Source of the DNA: Rahnella bruchi
Lineage (GTDB): Bacteria > Pseudomonadota > Gammaproteobacteria > Enterobacterales > Enterobacteriaceae
Direction: 5' to 3'
DNA length: 64,000 nucleotides
Assembly (NCBI RefSeq): GCF_003614975.1
Contig: NZ_QZWI01000010.1
Span: 120,517 to 184,516 of the forward strand
This document shows, one piece after another, positions 1-9,484 of this stretch (positions are counted from its first letter, which is position 1; the number at the start of each line of letters is the position of its first letter). The notes below the pieces were generated by a model, which worked only from the letters and a program-made list of their open reading frames with translations, was not told the DNA's origin and made no database searches. The position numbers and the translations under genes are program-made.

Positions 1-58
1 GGGTTAACCAGGAACCGTTGTCTGCGCTGTAATTTATCCGGGATATGAGGGTTTCATC

Positions 59-379
59 ATGGAAAAGAAAGTCATTTATTTGTTTTGTTCCGCCGGAATG
101 TCTACCTCGTTGCTGGTTTCTAAAATGAAAATCCAGGCCGAGAAATACGAAGTACCGGTCATTATCGAAGCATTTCCTGAAACACTGGCTGCCGAAAAAG
201 GCTCTGCCGCCGATGTGGTTTTACTCGGGCCGCAAATTGCCTACATGCTCGACGAAATCAAAAAGGTATTGCCGGGTAAACCGGTTGAAGTGATCGATTC
301 TGCCCTCTACGGCAAAATTGATGGATTAGGTGTACTGAAAGCAGCAGTGGCTGCGATCAAAAAAGCAGCAGCGCAGTAA
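59..379 (+). CDS. chbB: PTS chitobiose-specific EIIB
   Basis: Cytoplasmic EIIB of the N,N'-diacetylchitobiose phosphotransferase system. It passes phosphate from ChbA to the sugar as the sugar crosses ChbC. The 106 residues match the usual length of lactose/cellobiose-family EIIB proteins. The phosphorylated cysteine is Cys10 in the N-terminal FCSAGMSTS loop after the first strand. It is first in a same-strand chbBCARFG order known from E. coli. Only 58 bases precede it, so the NagC/ChbR/CRP-controlled promoter lies mostly outside the window. The identification is close to certain. Confidence 0.95.
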   Translation: MEKKVIYLFCSAGMSTSLLVSKMKIQAEKYEVPVIIEAFPETLAAEKGSAADVVLLGPQIAYMLDEIKKVLPGKPVEVIDSALYGKIDGLGVLKAAVAAIKKAAAQ

Positions 380-465
380 TCTTATTTTTCCTTATTGTTA
401 AATTGAACGTCTTTATATTGAAATGTTTAAGTCAAAGAGAACTCCAGTCAAAGAGCGAATTTCAT

Positions 466-490
466 ACCCTGGCCGCCGGATGGCGGCATT
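466..490 (+). other. chbB-chbC intercistronic hairpin
   Basis: The 125-base gap between chbB and chbC holds a short GC-rich stem (CCGCC, loop GGAT, GGCGG at about 471-484) just before the chbC ribosome-binding site AAAGGA. It has no T tract, so it is more likely an mRNA-processing or stability hairpin than a terminator. Confidence 0.4.
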
Positions 491-504
491 AAAGGAAAAT
501 ACCA

Positions 505-1863
505 ATGAGCAAAGCCATTGATTCACTTGAAAAGATACTTCTTCCTTTTGCCGTCAAAATAGGTAAGCAGCCGCATATTAATGCCATTAAAAATGGTTTT
601 ATAAAATTAATGCCGCTGACCCTGGCGGGCGCCATGTTCGTATTAATTAATAACGTATTCCTGAACTTCGGTGCCGGTTCTTTCTTTTATTCTTTAGGCG
701 TGCGGTTGGATCCGTCAACCATTGAAACGCTGGCCGGATTAAAAACGATTGGTATTAATGTCTACAACGGCACATTGGGTATTATGTCGCTGATGGCGCC
801 CTTCTTTATAGGGATGGCATTAGCGGAAGAGCGAAAAGTCGATTCGCTTTCCGCAGGCTTATTAGCCGTTGCTGCTTTCATGACCGTCACCCCTTATAGC
901 GTGGGTGAAGCCTATGCGGTCGGTGCAAACTGGTTAGGTGGCGCGAATATTATTTCCGGCATGATAATCGGTCTGGTTGTCGCCGAAATGTTTACCTTTG
1001 TTATTCGCAGAAACTGGGTGATTACGTTACCCGCAAGCGTTCCCACGTCGGTTTCCCGTTCCTTCTCCGCATTAATTCCGGGCTTTATTATTCTGTTCTT
1101 CTTCGGGGTCATTTCCTGGTTGCTGGGACTGTACGGTCATAACTTCCACCAGATTATTATGGATTCTATTTCCAAACCTCTGGCGGCTATGGGCAGCGTA
1201 GTGGGCTGGGCGTATGTGATTTTCAACTCCCTCCTGTGGTTCTTCGGTGTGCATGGTTCACTGGCGCTGACCGCGCTGGACAACGGCATCATGACCCCGT
1301 GGGCGCTGGAAAACATCGCGTTGTATACCGAATACGGCTCTGTCAGTGCGGCGATTGATGCCGGTAAAACCTTCCACTTCTGGGCCAAACCGATGCTGGA
1401 TTCTTATATCCTGCTGGGCGGTTCCGGGGCGACGCTGGGTCTGATTATCGCCATCTTTATCGCATCACGCCGTGCAGATCACCGCCAGGTGGCCAAGCTG
1501 GCACTGCCTTCCGGCATCTTCCAGATTAACGAGCCTATCCTGTTCGGTCTGCCGATTATTATGAACCCGGTGATGTTTATCCCGTTCGTACTGGTTCAGC
1601 CGATACTGGCCGCGATTACACTGGCGGCTTACAGCATGGGGATTATTCCACCGGTGACCAACCTTGCGCCGTGGACCATGCCGACCGGTCTGGGCGCATT
1701 CTTTAACAGTAACGGCAGCATCGCCGCCCTTTTCGTGGCCCTGTTCAACCTCGGTATCGCCACACTGGTTTATATGCCATTCGTTATCCTGTCGAACAAA
1801 GCGCAGGCGATTATCGAGGAAGAAGAAAGCGAAGAAGACATTGCCGCAGCACTGAAATTTTAA
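505..1863 (+). CDS. chbC: PTS chitobiose-specific EIIC permease
   Basis: Inner-membrane channel and sugar-binding subunit of the chitobiose PTS, 452 residues. The protein is very hydrophobic, with about ten membrane segments, and carries the typical EIIC-Lac/Cel features: an N-terminal start [16 protein letters not shown] and a later [15 protein letters not shown] loop containing the conserved NEP(I/L) sugar-site motif (Glu in 'NEP'). It ends in an acidic tail (EEEESEED) that may face the cytoplasm. It lies between chbB and chbA with an AAAGGA ribosome-binding site upstream. Expected substrates are chitobiose and related beta-glucosides. Confidence 0.95.
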   Translation: MSKAIDSLEKILLPFAVKIGKQPHINAIKNGFIKLMPLTLAGAMFVLINNVFLNFGAGSFFYSLGVRLDPSTIETLAGLKTIGINVYNGTLGIMSLMAPFFIGMALAEERKVDSLSAGLLAVAAFMTVTPYSVGEAYAVGANWLGGANIISGMIIGLVVAEMFTFVIRRNWVITLPASVPTSVSRSFSALIPGFIILFFFGVISWLLGLYGHNFHQIIMDSISKPLAAMGSVVGWAYVIFNSLLWFFGVHGSLALTALDNGIMTPWALENIALYTEYGSVSAAIDAGKTFHFWAKPMLDSYILLGGSGATLGLIIAIFIASRRADHRQVAKLALPSGIFQINEPILFGLPIIMNPVMFIPFVLVQPILAAITLAAYSMGIIPPVTNLAPWTMPTGLGAFFNSNGSIAALFVALFNLGIATLVYMPFVILSNKAQAIIEEEESEEDIAAALKF

Positions 1864-1926
1864 TCTGAACGGGTAGCGGCAGGGCAATCTGCCTGCCGCT
1901 ACCCGGCAAATCACGGAGAGATAAAG

Positions 1927-2274
1927 ATGATGGATTTAGACAGCATTGTGGATACCGAAAGCGAAATGCAGGATCTCGAAGAAGTGGTGATGGGGTTAAT
2001 CATTAACTCCGGACAAGCCCGCAGCCTGGCGTATTCAGCACTGAAAAAAGCCAAAGAAGGCGATTTTGAGCAGGCGCGTGCGGTCATGGCGCAATCGAGA
2101 ATGGCGCTCAACGAAGCGCATCTGATACAGACCAAACTGATTGAAGAAGATCAGGGCGAAGGCAAAACCAAAGTCAGCCTGGTGCTGGTTCACGCGCAGG
2201 ATCACCTGATGACGTCCATGCTGGCCCGTGAACTGATTGCAGAACTCATTGAGCTTCATGAGAAAATAAAATAA
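1927..2274 (+). CDS. chbA: PTS chitobiose-specific EIIA
   Basis: Cytoplasmic EIIA of the lactose/cellobiose PTS family (115 residues, an all-helical trimer in the family). It accepts phosphate from HPr and gives it to ChbB. The phospho-histidine is in the segment VSLVLVHAQDHLMTS; the His of 'VHAQDH' aligns with the known active site. The start MMDLDS is the same as in E. coli ChbA and follows a GGAGAG ribosome-binding site. The chbR start lies 14 bases after its stop, in keeping with one transcript. Confidence 0.95.
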   Translation: MMDLDSIVDTESEMQDLEEVVMGLIINSGQARSLAYSALKKAKEGDFEQARAVMAQSRMALNEAHLIQTKLIEEDQGEGKTKVSLVLVHAQDHLMTSMLARELIAELIELHEKIK

Positions 2275-2288
2275 CGTAGGGAACCATC

Positions 2289-3125
2289 ATGCAGCCATCG
2301 GTACTGAGTATGGAAATCAAGACAGCGCGCGAAAATCAACTCTTCGACGGTCAGAATTTCCACATGTTTATCTACAATAAGGTAGAGAGCATCTCCGGGC
2401 TGCATGAGCACGACTACTACGAGTTCACCCTTGTCCTGACCGGCAGGTATTTCCAAAACGTTAACGGTAAACGGGTGTTGTTAGAACGTGGCGATTTCGT
2501 TTTCATCCCGCTGGGTTCCAATCATCAAAGCTTTTATGAATTCGGTGCCACGCGGATTTTAAATGTCGGGATCAGTAAGGCGTTTTTCGAACAGCATTAT
2601 TTATCTTTATTACCTGCCCACTTTGTTGCCTCGCAGGTGTATCAGATAAAGACGGAATTCCTGACTTATATTGAGTCTGTCATTGCCTCACTGAATTTTC
2701 GTAACGGTGAGTTCAATGAATTTCTGGAAATGGTGACGTTTTATATCGTTAACCGGTTACGTCATCACCCGGAATCTGAAGTCACTCCTGATATTCCCGG
2801 CTGGCTGAAATCGGCCATTGAGAAAATGCATGATAAAGCGCGGTTTGGTGATAAAGCATTATCGAATATGGTCGAGCTTTCCGGAAAATCGCAGGAATAC
2901 CTGACCCGCGCGACGCAGCGACATTACGGTAAAACGCCGATGCAGATTATTAATGAAATCCGCATTGATTTTGCCAAGAAACAGCTGGAGATCACCAACT
3001 ACTCGGTCACGGATATTGCATTTGAATCCGGTTACAGCAGCCCGAGTATGTTTATTAAAAACTTTAAAAAGCTGACTTCTTTTACGCCGAACCATTACCG
3101 GAAGAAGTTATGCAGCATTAATTAA
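2289..3125 (+). CDS. chbR: AraC-family dual regulator of the chb operon
   Basis: Transcription factor of 278 residues. The N-terminal half is a cupin-like sensor (His-rich stretch [18 protein letters not shown]) and the C-terminal hundred residues hold two helix-turn-helix motifs of the AraC/XylS type, ending in the family signature [22 protein letters not shown]. In E. coli ChbR represses chb without inducer and activates it when chitobiose derivatives build up and ChbG has deacetylated them. Its place inside the operon, between chbA and chbF, is the standard arrangement and supports autoregulation. Confidence 0.93.
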   Translation: MQPSVLSMEIKTARENQLFDGQNFHMFIYNKVESISGLHEHDYYEFTLVLTGRYFQNVNGKRVLLERGDFVFIPLGSNHQSFYEFGATRILNVGISKAFFEQHYLSLLPAHFVASQVYQIKTEFLTYIESVIASLNFRNGEFNEFLEMVTFYIVNRLRHHPESEVTPDIPGWLKSAIEKMHDKARFGDKALSNMVELSGKSQEYLTRATQRHYGKTPMQIINEIRIDFAKKQLEITNYSVTDIAFESGYSSPSMFIKNFKKLTSFTPNHYRKKLCSIN

Positions 3126-3190
3126 TACCGGATCATTCAATAATATTTCTGTCTTAATTTGCAGTGCATGATTATTGCACGGGAGTTCCT

Positions 3191-4534
3191 ATGAGTAAGA
3201 AACTGAAAGTCGTCACTATTGGTGGCGGGAGCAGCTATACCCCGGAATTACTGGAAGGCTTTATTAAGCGTTACGACGAGCTGCCAATTACTGAATTATG
3301 GCTGGTGGATGTCGAAGGCGGAAAAGAGAAGCAGGACATTATTTTTAACCTTTGCCAGCGTATGGTGGAACGCGCCGGTGTGCCGATTGTGATGCATAAA
3401 ACGCTGAACCGCCGCGAAGCGCTGGTGGATGCCGATTTCGTCACCACGCAGCTGCGCGTCGGCCAGTTAAAAGCGCGTGAGCTCGATGAACGTATTCCGC
3501 TGAGCCACGGTTATCTGGGGCAGGAAACCAACGGGGCAGGTGGCTTGTTTAAAGGGCTGCGCACTATTCCGGTGATTTTTGACATCATTAAAGATGTCGA
3601 AGAGATCTGCCCGGACGCCTGGGTGATCAACTTCACCAACCCGGCCGGTATGGTCACTGAGGCGGTATTCCGTCACACCCAATTCAAAAAATTTATTGGC
3701 GTCTGCAACATTCCTGTCGGCATGAAAATGTTCATTCAGGATGTGCTGAAACTGACTCCGCAGGACGATTTGTCCATCGACCTGTTTGGTCTGAACCACA
3801 TGGTGTTCATCAAAGATGTCATCGTGAACGGCGAATCACGCTTTGCTGAACTGCTCGACGGCGTGGCGTCGGGTACACTTACCGCCGGTTCGGTGAAAAA
3901 CATCTTCGACCTGCCGTTCAGCGAAGGCCTGATCCGCTCGCTGAACCTGCTGCCGTGTTCTTACCTGCTGTACTACTTTAAGCAGAAAGAGATGCTGGCG
4001 ATTGAAATGGGTGAATTCTACAAAGGCGGCGCGCGTGCCACCGTTGTGCAGAAAGTCGAGAAACAGCTGTTCGACTTGTACAAAAATCCAGACCTCAACG
4101 TGAAGCCCAAAGAGCTTGAGCTGCGCGGCGGAGCTTATTATTCCGATGCGGCCTGTGAAGTGATCAGCGCGATTTACAATGACAAGCAAACTGAGCAGTA
4201 CGTCAACTTCCCGCACAACGGGCATATTGATAATATTCCGGCGGACTGGGCGGTCGAAATGACCTGTACTATCGGGCGTGACGGCGCGAAACCGCATCCG
4301 CGCATTACGCATTTCGATGAAAAAGTGTTGGGGCTTATCTACACCATCAAAGGTTTTGAGATTGCCGCGAGCAATGCTGCCATCAGCGGTGAGCTCAATG
4401 ATGTGCTGCTGGCGATGAACCTCAGCCCGCTGATCCATTCCGATAAAGATGCCGAAATACTGGCGCGCGAAATGTTGCTGGCACATGAAAAACTGCTGCC
4501 GAATTTTGCAAAAACCATTGCCGCGTTAAAATAA
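3191..4534 (+). CDS. chbF: 6-phospho-beta-glucosidase / diacetylchitobiose-6-phosphate hydrolase (GH4)
   Basis: Glycoside hydrolase family 4 enzyme of 447 residues that cleaves the phosphorylated disaccharide made by ChbBCA. The family uses NAD+ and a divalent metal. Seen here are the dinucleotide-binding start [14 protein letters not shown], the '[12 protein letters not shown]' block, and 'GVCNIPVGM' with the metal-ligand Cys, followed by 'GLNHMVF' with the metal-ligand His. I chose the ATG at 3191, after GGGAGTTCCT, rather than an earlier in-frame start, because it gives the family start [13 protein letters not shown]. Confidence 0.94.
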   Translation: MSKKLKVVTIGGGSSYTPELLEGFIKRYDELPITELWLVDVEGGKEKQDIIFNLCQRMVERAGVPIVMHKTLNRREALVDADFVTTQLRVGQLKARELDERIPLSHGYLGQETNGAGGLFKGLRTIPVIFDIIKDVEEICPDAWVINFTNPAGMVTEAVFRHTQFKKFIGVCNIPVGMKMFIQDVLKLTPQDDLSIDLFGLNHMVFIKDVIVNGESRFAELLDGVASGTLTAGSVKNIFDLPFSEGLIRSLNLLPCSYLLYYFKQKEMLAIEMGEFYKGGARATVVQKVEKQLFDLYKNPDLNVKPKELELRGGAYYSDAACEVISAIYNDKQTEQYVNFPHNGHIDNIPADWAVEMTCTIGRDGAKPHPRITHFDEKVLGLIYTIKGFEIAASNAAISGELNDVLLAMNLSPLIHSDKDAEILAREMLLAHEKLLPNFAKTIAALK

Positions 4535-4539
4535 CCCGC

Positions 4540-4561
4540 CGCCTTCCCGTAAGGGAAGGCG
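4540..4561 (+). other. chbF-chbG intercistronic hairpin
   Basis: A perfect 9-bp stem with a GTAA loop (CGCCTTCCC / GGGAAGGCG) sits in the 44-base gap between chbF and chbG. It has no T tract. Such hairpins often protect upstream mRNA or lower expression of the next gene. Confidence 0.5.
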
Positions 4562-4578
4562 CTCCGACAGGGGTGTTT

Positions 4579-5337
4579 ATGGATAAATTACTGATTGTGA
4601 ATGCGGACGATTTCGGGCTCTGCAAGGCGCAAAACTACGGGATCATTGAGGCGTTTACTCACGGCGTGGTGCGATCCACCACCGCGATGATGAATGCGCA
4701 GGGCATTGAACATGCTGCGGCACTCAGCAAAGCCTGTCCGCAGCTGGGCGTCGGGATGCACTTTGTATTGACGTTAGGCCGTCCGCTTTCGCCCATGCCA
4801 AACCTGACCCGTGAGGGCGAACTGGGGAAATGGATCTGGGAAATGGCCGAGGCCGGAACCTTGCCGCTGGATGAAATCGCCCATGAGCTGGAGTGTCAGT
4901 ATGGTCGTTTTATCGAATTGTTTGGCAAAGCGCCGACACATATCGACAGTCATCACCACGTGCATATGTTCGCGGCAATTTTCCCGATAGTGGAAGCTTT
5001 TGCGAAAGAAAAGGGCATTCCGGTGCGTATTGACCGCGACGAAATCCGCAAAGGTGAAATTGCGCTGTGTGGCGTGAAAAGTACCGACGGTTTCGACAGC
5101 TCGTTCTATGGTGATGCGATTTCAGAAGCGCTGTTTCTGCATACTCTGGACAACGCGACACTGCGCGGCGACCGTTCTGTGGAAATCATGACGCATCCTT
5201 CATTTATTGATAACACGATTCTGGGGAGTAAATATTGCTATCCGCGTCTGGCGGAGCTGGATGTGCTGACCTCAGAAACGTTGAAGTACGCCATTACAGA
5301 ACGCAGATTTCGCCTGGGATCGTTTAACGATTTATAG
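4579..5337 (+). CDS. chbG: Chitooligosaccharide deacetylase (YdjC family)
   Basis: Cytoplasmic metal-dependent deacetylase of 252 residues. In E. coli it removes one acetyl group from chitobiose-6-phosphate or chitotriose-6-phosphate, which is needed for ChbR induction and for ChbF action. Metal ligands are visible in VNADDFGLC (Asp-Asp) near the N terminus and in [12 protein letters not shown] around residue 125. The ATG at 4579 gives the family start [13 protein letters not shown]; an earlier GTG would add two residues. It is the last gene of the operon and is followed by a terminator. Confidence 0.94.
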   Translation: MDKLLIVNADDFGLCKAQNYGIIEAFTHGVVRSTTAMMNAQGIEHAAALSKACPQLGVGMHFVLTLGRPLSPMPNLTREGELGKWIWEMAEAGTLPLDEIAHELECQYGRFIELFGKAPTHIDSHHHVHMFAAIFPIVEAFAKEKGIPVRIDRDEIRKGEIALCGVKSTDGFDSSFYGDAISEALFLHTLDNATLRGDRSVEIMTHPSFIDNTILGSKYCYPRLAELDVLTSETLKYAITERRFRLGSFNDL

Positions 5338-5351
5338 GTTGTCGTGCAGCA

Positions 5352-5391
5352 AGGCCGTCGTGGGCACATTGCTCAGCGCGGCCTTTTTTTA
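5352..5391 (+). terminator. Rho-independent terminator after chbG
   Basis: AAGGCCG pairs with CGGCCTT across a loop of about 20 bases and is followed by a run of seven T. It starts about 15 bases after the chbG stop and closes the chb operon. Confidence 0.7.
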
Positions 5392-5392
5392 G

Positions 5393-6100
5393 CATCATCG
5401 CCGGTTCGGTACTTTCGGCATCTCGGATAAGTGGGGTATTTAACGTTCAGTAATTTGATGTGGACTCAGGCGGCCTTGCCGGCCGGATTGACCACGGGCT
5501 GCTCTGTGACTTCATTCCATTTTAATCCAAGGAAAAACCCTGCTGAACATCATCAGCACGTGAGTACTGCTTACTCGAGCGGCAGTGACAGTAATACTTT
5601 TTACTTAGGACCTATCCCAGAGTGAACTGAATCTTCTGAATATCTTCTGATACGGATAACAAAAGAAGGGGGCCGCGAAGGGCAAGACATCTTAAGGTGA
5701 GTTTTTGTGCCAGCGAGCGACAAATCTTAATCGTGTCTTGTTAACCGGTTACCTTCATTCACCCTGCCCACTAAAGCGGGTAGGGTCTGTTCCCTCTAAC
5801 GTTCGTTCGCATGTATGCCTGGCAGCCACCCGTGGTATCGGTCTTTTTTTAGATGTCTTGGATGCGCGTAGCGAGCGGAAGGGGACTGAATTTTTAGTTA
5901 AGGCGATAACGTCATAATTGCCAGAGTTGTGATCAGGATCTGCACCAAAACTTTGAGTGCGAGCGTTTTATGATCAAGCATAGGTGCTTCTCTCGCTATA
6001 GAGATTCACTATAATAATAATGCAATCTGTACCCATTTAACCGTTCACTGACCTCCTACCCATGTCATCTCCCACCAGTGAACGGTTCTTTATCCTCGAG
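5393..6100. other. Gene-poor stretch between chb and the plasmid leading region
   Basis: About 700 bases without a convincing gene. Open frames are short, lack ribosome-binding sites and have no recognisable protein character. This is where a catabolic operon gives way to plasmid leading-region sequence, so the recombination boundary should lie here, but no IS end, att site or direct repeat that would fix it was seen. Confidence 0.4.
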
Positions 6101-6787
6101 TCTGACATCCCCTTATCACCGGCACAACGCCGCGCTCTCGCGCGACTTGTCATTATGCTGCCGCCCGTTTGGTTTTCGTTCAACCTGCCTTTTCGCAGGT
6201 CCGGGCGGGTATGTTCTGTGCATCTTTTTCTTATTTACTGACGGTTTTTTCTCGCGTTGTCGTTTGTGGCTTCGCTATTTACGTCCTGGTGTCCCCTGAC
6301 GGGACGGGCTGTCGTGCACCGAGCCAGCGCGCTGTCTTGGCCCTGCGGGCTTCCATCCCTGACGCCCTTAATGCTAGCAGCGGCCGATGGCCACGCCGCA
6401 TTCACTGGCCTGCGCAGGGCTTCAGGCCGCTTTTGCGCAACCACGATTCGGTGCCGCTCGTCGTCGTTGCGAAGGTATCTGCTCCGTCCACCATGATGTG
6501 CTCTCCCGCTAAGTCCCTCTCGCCGGGGCTGAAGAAAACACAGTCGCGGTCTCCTCCTCCAGGGTATATGAACTCCCCCAAAACTTTTTGCAGGCAAAAA
6601 CTTTTGTATCCGCCCTGGACGGTTTACCTCGTCCGTGTTTCAGGCGCCCACGCGGCGAAGGAACTCAGCAGGAGATATGACAAAACCGGGCTGGCCTGAA
6701 GCCGGATACCACAAAACTTCAACACCGCGGCTCCAGAATCTAACAGAAGATATGGGCTGCAAAACAGATGAATGAAGGAGATAAATC
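6101..6787. promoter_or_regulatory. Candidate single-stranded-DNA promoter (Frpo-like) leader of ssb
   Basis: A 690-base stretch without a supported gene, rich in nested inverted repeats. CCGCCCG (6161-6167) pairs with CGGGCGG (6202-6208) and encloses a second stem ACCTGC/GCAGGT (6183-6188/6195-6200). A further GTCCC/GGGAC stem lies near 6290-6304. In F plasmids, comparable folded regions in the leading strand act as promoters while the DNA is still single-stranded, so that ssb is expressed early in the recipient. From the nic site (8571/8572), the minus strand would be transferred and would be the template for ssb, as this model needs. The position and strand logic are strong, but the exact element is inferred. 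Confidence 0.5.
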
Positions 6788-7300
6788 ATGGCAGAACGTG
6801 GCGTAAACAAAGTGTTGTTGATCGGCAATCTGGGGAAAGCACCTGTCGTTCGCTACATGCCTAAGGGCGGGGCGGTCGCTAACCTTTCTCTGGTCACCTC
6901 TGAGCATTGGCGTGACAAAGCGACCGGTGAGCAAAAAGAGAAGACAGAATGGCACCGCGTGGTAGTGTTCGGCAAGCTGGCTGAGGTGGCCAGTGTCTAC
7001 CTGACCAAGGGGGCAAAAGTGTATATCGAAGGGCAATTGCAAACACGCAAATGGCAGGATGAGCTCGGCGTCGAGCATGACACCACGGAAGTCATCGTCA
7101 AATCGCGCGGTACGCTGCAGGTGCTGAGCGATCTCCGACAGGGCGGCCGCCCGTCGGACAGTCAGGCATCCGCGCTGGCGACTCGGATGGCACAACCAGT
7201 GGCAAAAACCCCTCAGGCATCCAAAGGCAATCTTCCGGTGCAAACCACTCCCACAGGACAATCGCCGCATGCCGTAGATTTTGATGATCTACCGTTCTGA
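6788..7300 (+). CDS. ssb: Single-stranded DNA-binding protein (plasmid type)
   Basis: SSB of 170 residues. The N-terminal OB fold runs from about residue 5 to 110 (start [19 protein letters not shown], later [14 protein letters not shown] and [13 protein letters not shown]). A flexible linker follows, then the acidic tip DFDDLPF that binds partner proteins; the chromosomal tip is DFDDDIPF, and the shorter form is common in plasmid SSBs. It coats transferred single-stranded DNA in the recipient. A GAAGGAG ribosome-binding site lies just upstream. It is the first recognisable gene of the leading region. Confidence 0.95.
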   Translation: MAERGVNKVLLIGNLGKAPVVRYMPKGGAVANLSLVTSEHWRDKATGEQKEKTEWHRVVVFGKLAEVASVYLTKGAKVYIEGQLQTRKWQDELGVEHDTTEVIVKSRGTLQVLSDLRQGGRPSDSQASALATRMAQPVAKTPQASKGNLPVQTTPTGQSPHAVDFDDLPF

Positions 7301-7317
7301 TGCTGACACCTGGAGCC

Positions 7318-7343
7318 GTATGCCCCGCGAAAGCGGGGCATAC
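7318..7343 (+). terminator. Strong hairpin after ssb
   Basis: A perfect 11-bp stem with a GAAA tetraloop (GTATGCCCCGC / GCGGGGCATAC) 18 bases after the ssb stop. No T tract follows, so it may be a 3'-end stability hairpin or a factor-dependent stop rather than a classical terminator. Confidence 0.6.
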
Positions 7344-7958
7344 GCTAACCGAGGAAGTGCGGAGACTCATCATTCTCCTGTTTTTGCAAAGGCGGATGAC
7401 ATGATATGACCAGTAGAGAAGTATTAACGATTGCCAGAATGCACGCGATGATACTGGCAGCAAACTGGAACAGTGCGCGGGGAGGCTCACCGCTGTGTCC
7501 AGGGATAGGGTGCTGGCCCGCCAACTGCAGTAGGATCTCGGGCCTAACAATGATTTCGTCGGCTGTGCGCTCGTCACCCAGACTGTCGCCGCGCGCCGCA
7601 TACCCTGTCGTTAACGCACGTCTGATTTAAGAAGGCGTAGCAACGACCCATTTAAGTTACGCCGACAATTTCACGTTCCTCTCAGGAAGGGATAAATTTT
7701 ACTGAACGGATTGTTGTCATTGCGGATCTCCATCGGAAAGGGTATTTGAATTTTGCATCCTGTTGTATTCGCGAAAAACTTCATCAAGTTCGTTAGTTTT
7801 GTTCGTTTAAGATGTCCGAAATATATTCAGACGTTTCTTTTAATTGTGGCTCCTGTTCGATAAAATTTTCCTTATTAGATGCGCCATGCTGTGACCTGTA
7901 GATGTCCGAGATCTGTGGGGGATTGATATAGTCCTCACCCTGAAGGACAGGGAGTATG
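7344..7958. other. Leading-region stretch without a supported gene
   Basis: About 615 bases. In F the corresponding region carries psiB/psiA and other leading genes; no psiB-like or other known frame was recognised here. Short frames near 7400-7630 are interrupted by stops and may be the decayed remains of a leading gene. Confidence 0.3.
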
Positions 7959-8441
7959 TTAATGAGGCCCTAAATTTACTGGGGGCGATATGATACTTTT
8001 TTCATGCTTAATTACGGTATAAGTGGCATAGACTTTGGCCGCATAATTGAAGCGTATTTTGGCCTGCGCTCTATTCTTTTTAAATCCTGCGTTATAAGCA
8101 CCGACAGAATTCCAATTCACCCCCCATCGGTTAAAGGCAATAGCCAGATAATAAGCGCCCGTGTAAATATTCAGACATTCGTTATTATATAAAGCATAGG
8201 GGGTGATCCCAAGCTGTGATAAAGAGAAAAAGTTATGAGAGTGGATCTGCATCTCACCGATGGCGTAATTATCCGGACCGACGAAATTAATGGCATGGGG
8301 CTTCATTGATGATTCGCGCAGCGCGATTGCACGAAGTAGATCAGGGTCAATATGGTAATCCCTGCCTGCCCTGTCAAAACAATCCGTGGCGTAGACGTTC
8401 ATGCTGGTCAAAAAGGTAAAGCATAATAATACACAACGCAT
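7959..8441 (-). CDS. Lytic transglycosylase, F Orf169/VirB1-like
   Basis: Periplasmic peptidoglycan hydrolase of 160 residues that opens the cell wall locally for the conjugation channel. A signal peptide (MRCVLLCFTFLTSMNVYA) is followed by ATDCFDRAGRDYHIDPDLLRAIALRES, where the Glu of 'RES' is the catalytic acid of the SLT fold. The further blocks IGEMQIHSHNF, NIYTGAYYLAIAFNRWG and VGAYNAGF are nearly the same as in F Orf169. I chose the ATG at 8441 because it gives the signal peptide; an upstream ATG would add 20 unlikely residues. It is transcribed away from oriT, as in F. Confidence 0.92.
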   Translation of the reverse strand: MRCVLLCFTFLTSMNVYATDCFDRAGRDYHIDPDLLRAIALRESSMKPHAINFVGPDNYAIGEMQIHSHNFFSLSQLGITPYALYNNECLNIYTGAYYLAIAFNRWGVNWNSVGAYNAGFKKNRAQAKIRFNYAAKVYATYTVIKHEKSIISPPVNLGPH

Positions 8442-8570
8442 TCTTATTTTCCTTTCTTCAGGCTGTGCCTGATCCTTACAATTTTTCCCATGGGTTGCCA
8501 AGCGCGGTAATTCATAAATCCAACGAAGATGTCAAAAATTTTGGAATATATTTCCCAGCTCGAGTGGTTT

Positions 8571-8582
8571 CACACCCCACGC
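8571..8582 (-). other. nic site core
   Basis: Reading the minus strand, GCGTGGGGTGT|G matches the relaxase cleavage core of F oriT. The transferred strand would lead with the minus strand through orf169 and toward ssb, so tra genes would enter last, as expected for F. Confidence 0.75.
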
Positions 8583-8760
8583 AAAATGATTATCTTAGTG
8601 GTTACTGCTAATTTTCAATGGGTTAATTATGAGATATTGCGCTCACTTGCATTGTGATACGTTATTCTGACTTGCCAGAGACTCTATGCCAAGTTGTGGC
8701 AGAGGCTAACAAGAGTTAGTGGTGAATCGAATTTTCAAAATCAGTAATTTGTGAAAGCTT

Positions 8761-8841
8761 GACTCTAGGGTTAAGTCATGTAATAACCCGTCCGTTGAGT
8801 TGTATTTAACGTGTAACTGTTTTCGAGTTGAACCTAGAGTC
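8761..8841. promoter_or_regulatory. Candidate TraM-binding repeats
   Basis: GACTCTAG at 8761-8768 and its inverted copy CTAGAGTC at 8834-8841 flank the region upstream of traM. In F, TraM binds related CTAG-centred sites between nic and traM and controls its own promoter. The assignment here is by position and motif only. Confidence 0.5.
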
Positions 8842-8913
8842 ATATTCCAAGATGAAAGATAAGTAGCCTATTAAGGTCAGTGCAATTGATTTGAAATGAG
8901 GGGATATTTAATC

Positions 8914-9300
8914 ATGGCCAGAATACAAGCGTATGTCAGCGATGAAGTGACCGAAAAGATAAACCTTATTGTCGAAAAGAGAAGAGCCGAAGGGGCAAGA
9001 GAGAAAGATGTTAGCTGTTCAAGTATCACGGCGATGTTAATTGAACTCGGCCTGAGGGTGTATGACGCGCAAATGACAAGGAAAGCCTCTGATTTTAATC
9101 AAATGGCGTATAACAAAATACTTCTTGAGAATGTTTTGAAAACACAATTTGCGATGTCGAAACTGCTTGGCATAAATTCGCTGAGCCCACATGTAGCGAA
9201 TATTCCTAAATTCGAATATAGAACGATGGTGCCTAAAATTATTGATGATGTACATGAAATTATTTCTGGTTTATTTCCTGCCGAAGAGCTTGATGAATAG
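8914..9300 (+). CDS. traM: Relaxosome protein TraM
   Basis: Tetrameric oriT-binding protein of 128 residues. It links the relaxosome to the coupling protein TraD and represses its own gene. The N-terminal ribbon-helix-helix (MARIQAYVSDEVTEKINLIVEKRRAEGAREKDV) and the C-terminal tetramerisation part (LGINSLSPHVANIPKFEYRTMV) align closely with F TraM; the protein ends in the acidic EELDE, the kind of tail TraD contacts. The ATG at 8914 gives the conserved start MARIQ; an upstream start would add MRGYLI. Confidence 0.94.
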   Translation: MARIQAYVSDEVTEKINLIVEKRRAEGAREKDVSCSSITAMLIELGLRVYDAQMTRKASDFNQMAYNKILLENVLKTQFAMSKLLGINSLSPHVANIPKFEYRTMVPKIIDDVHEIISGLFPAEELDE

Positions 9301-9484
9301 ACCACCTACTGAACGAGTTTCTCCAAGCGCTCGGCAGAAATACATCGTCAAAAAAACTGGGCAGGGTCTTGGGTCACGGCTTCTGAATGACGTGTCGATA
9401 GGCTCACCCCATTTGATCAGGTCGAAAAACATGCTGCGTCCCTTATGTTTTGACACTCTCCTCTGATTGTAAAGGGCGGTTTTT
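9301..9484 (+). promoter_or_regulatory. traJ leader
   Basis: The 184-base leader between traM and traJ is where F plasmids carry finP, an antisense RNA read from the opposite strand that blocks traJ translation with FinO. A palindrome GTGCATATGCAC overlaps the traJ start (9488-9499). I could not identify a finP promoter or terminator with confidence, so this is a positional inference. Confidence 0.35.

Larger units (their letters stand above)
8442..8913. other. oriT: Origin of transfer (oriT) region
   Basis: Intergenic region between orf169 and traM, the place of oriT in F plasmids. On the minus strand it contains GCGTGGGGTGTG (8582 to 8571), the same core as the F nic site, with the cut expected between the T at 8572 and the G at 8571. 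Two inverted copies of GACTCTAG / CTAGAGTC lie closer to traM (8761-8768 and 8834-8841) and are candidate TraM-binding sites. AT-rich stretches between them would suit IHF. Confidence 0.8.

Noticed and set aside
1465..1914. 149-codon minus-strand frame over the chbC end
   Set aside because: Shadow of chbC; no ribosome-binding site or known family.
3836..4486. 216-codon minus-strand frame inside chbF
   Set aside because: Antisense frame of a well-conserved gene with no protein character of its own.
6169..6699. Long open frame (176 codons) upstream of ssb
   Set aside because: Its composition is Arg/Ser/Pro-rich and overlaps several other open frames in a GC-rich, heavily folded region; no ribosome-binding site. 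Better explained as a structured non-coding leader.
9301..9484. finP antisense RNA
   Set aside because: The position is right, but I could not find a minus-strand promoter and terminator pair that would define it, so it is only mentioned in the traJ leader.
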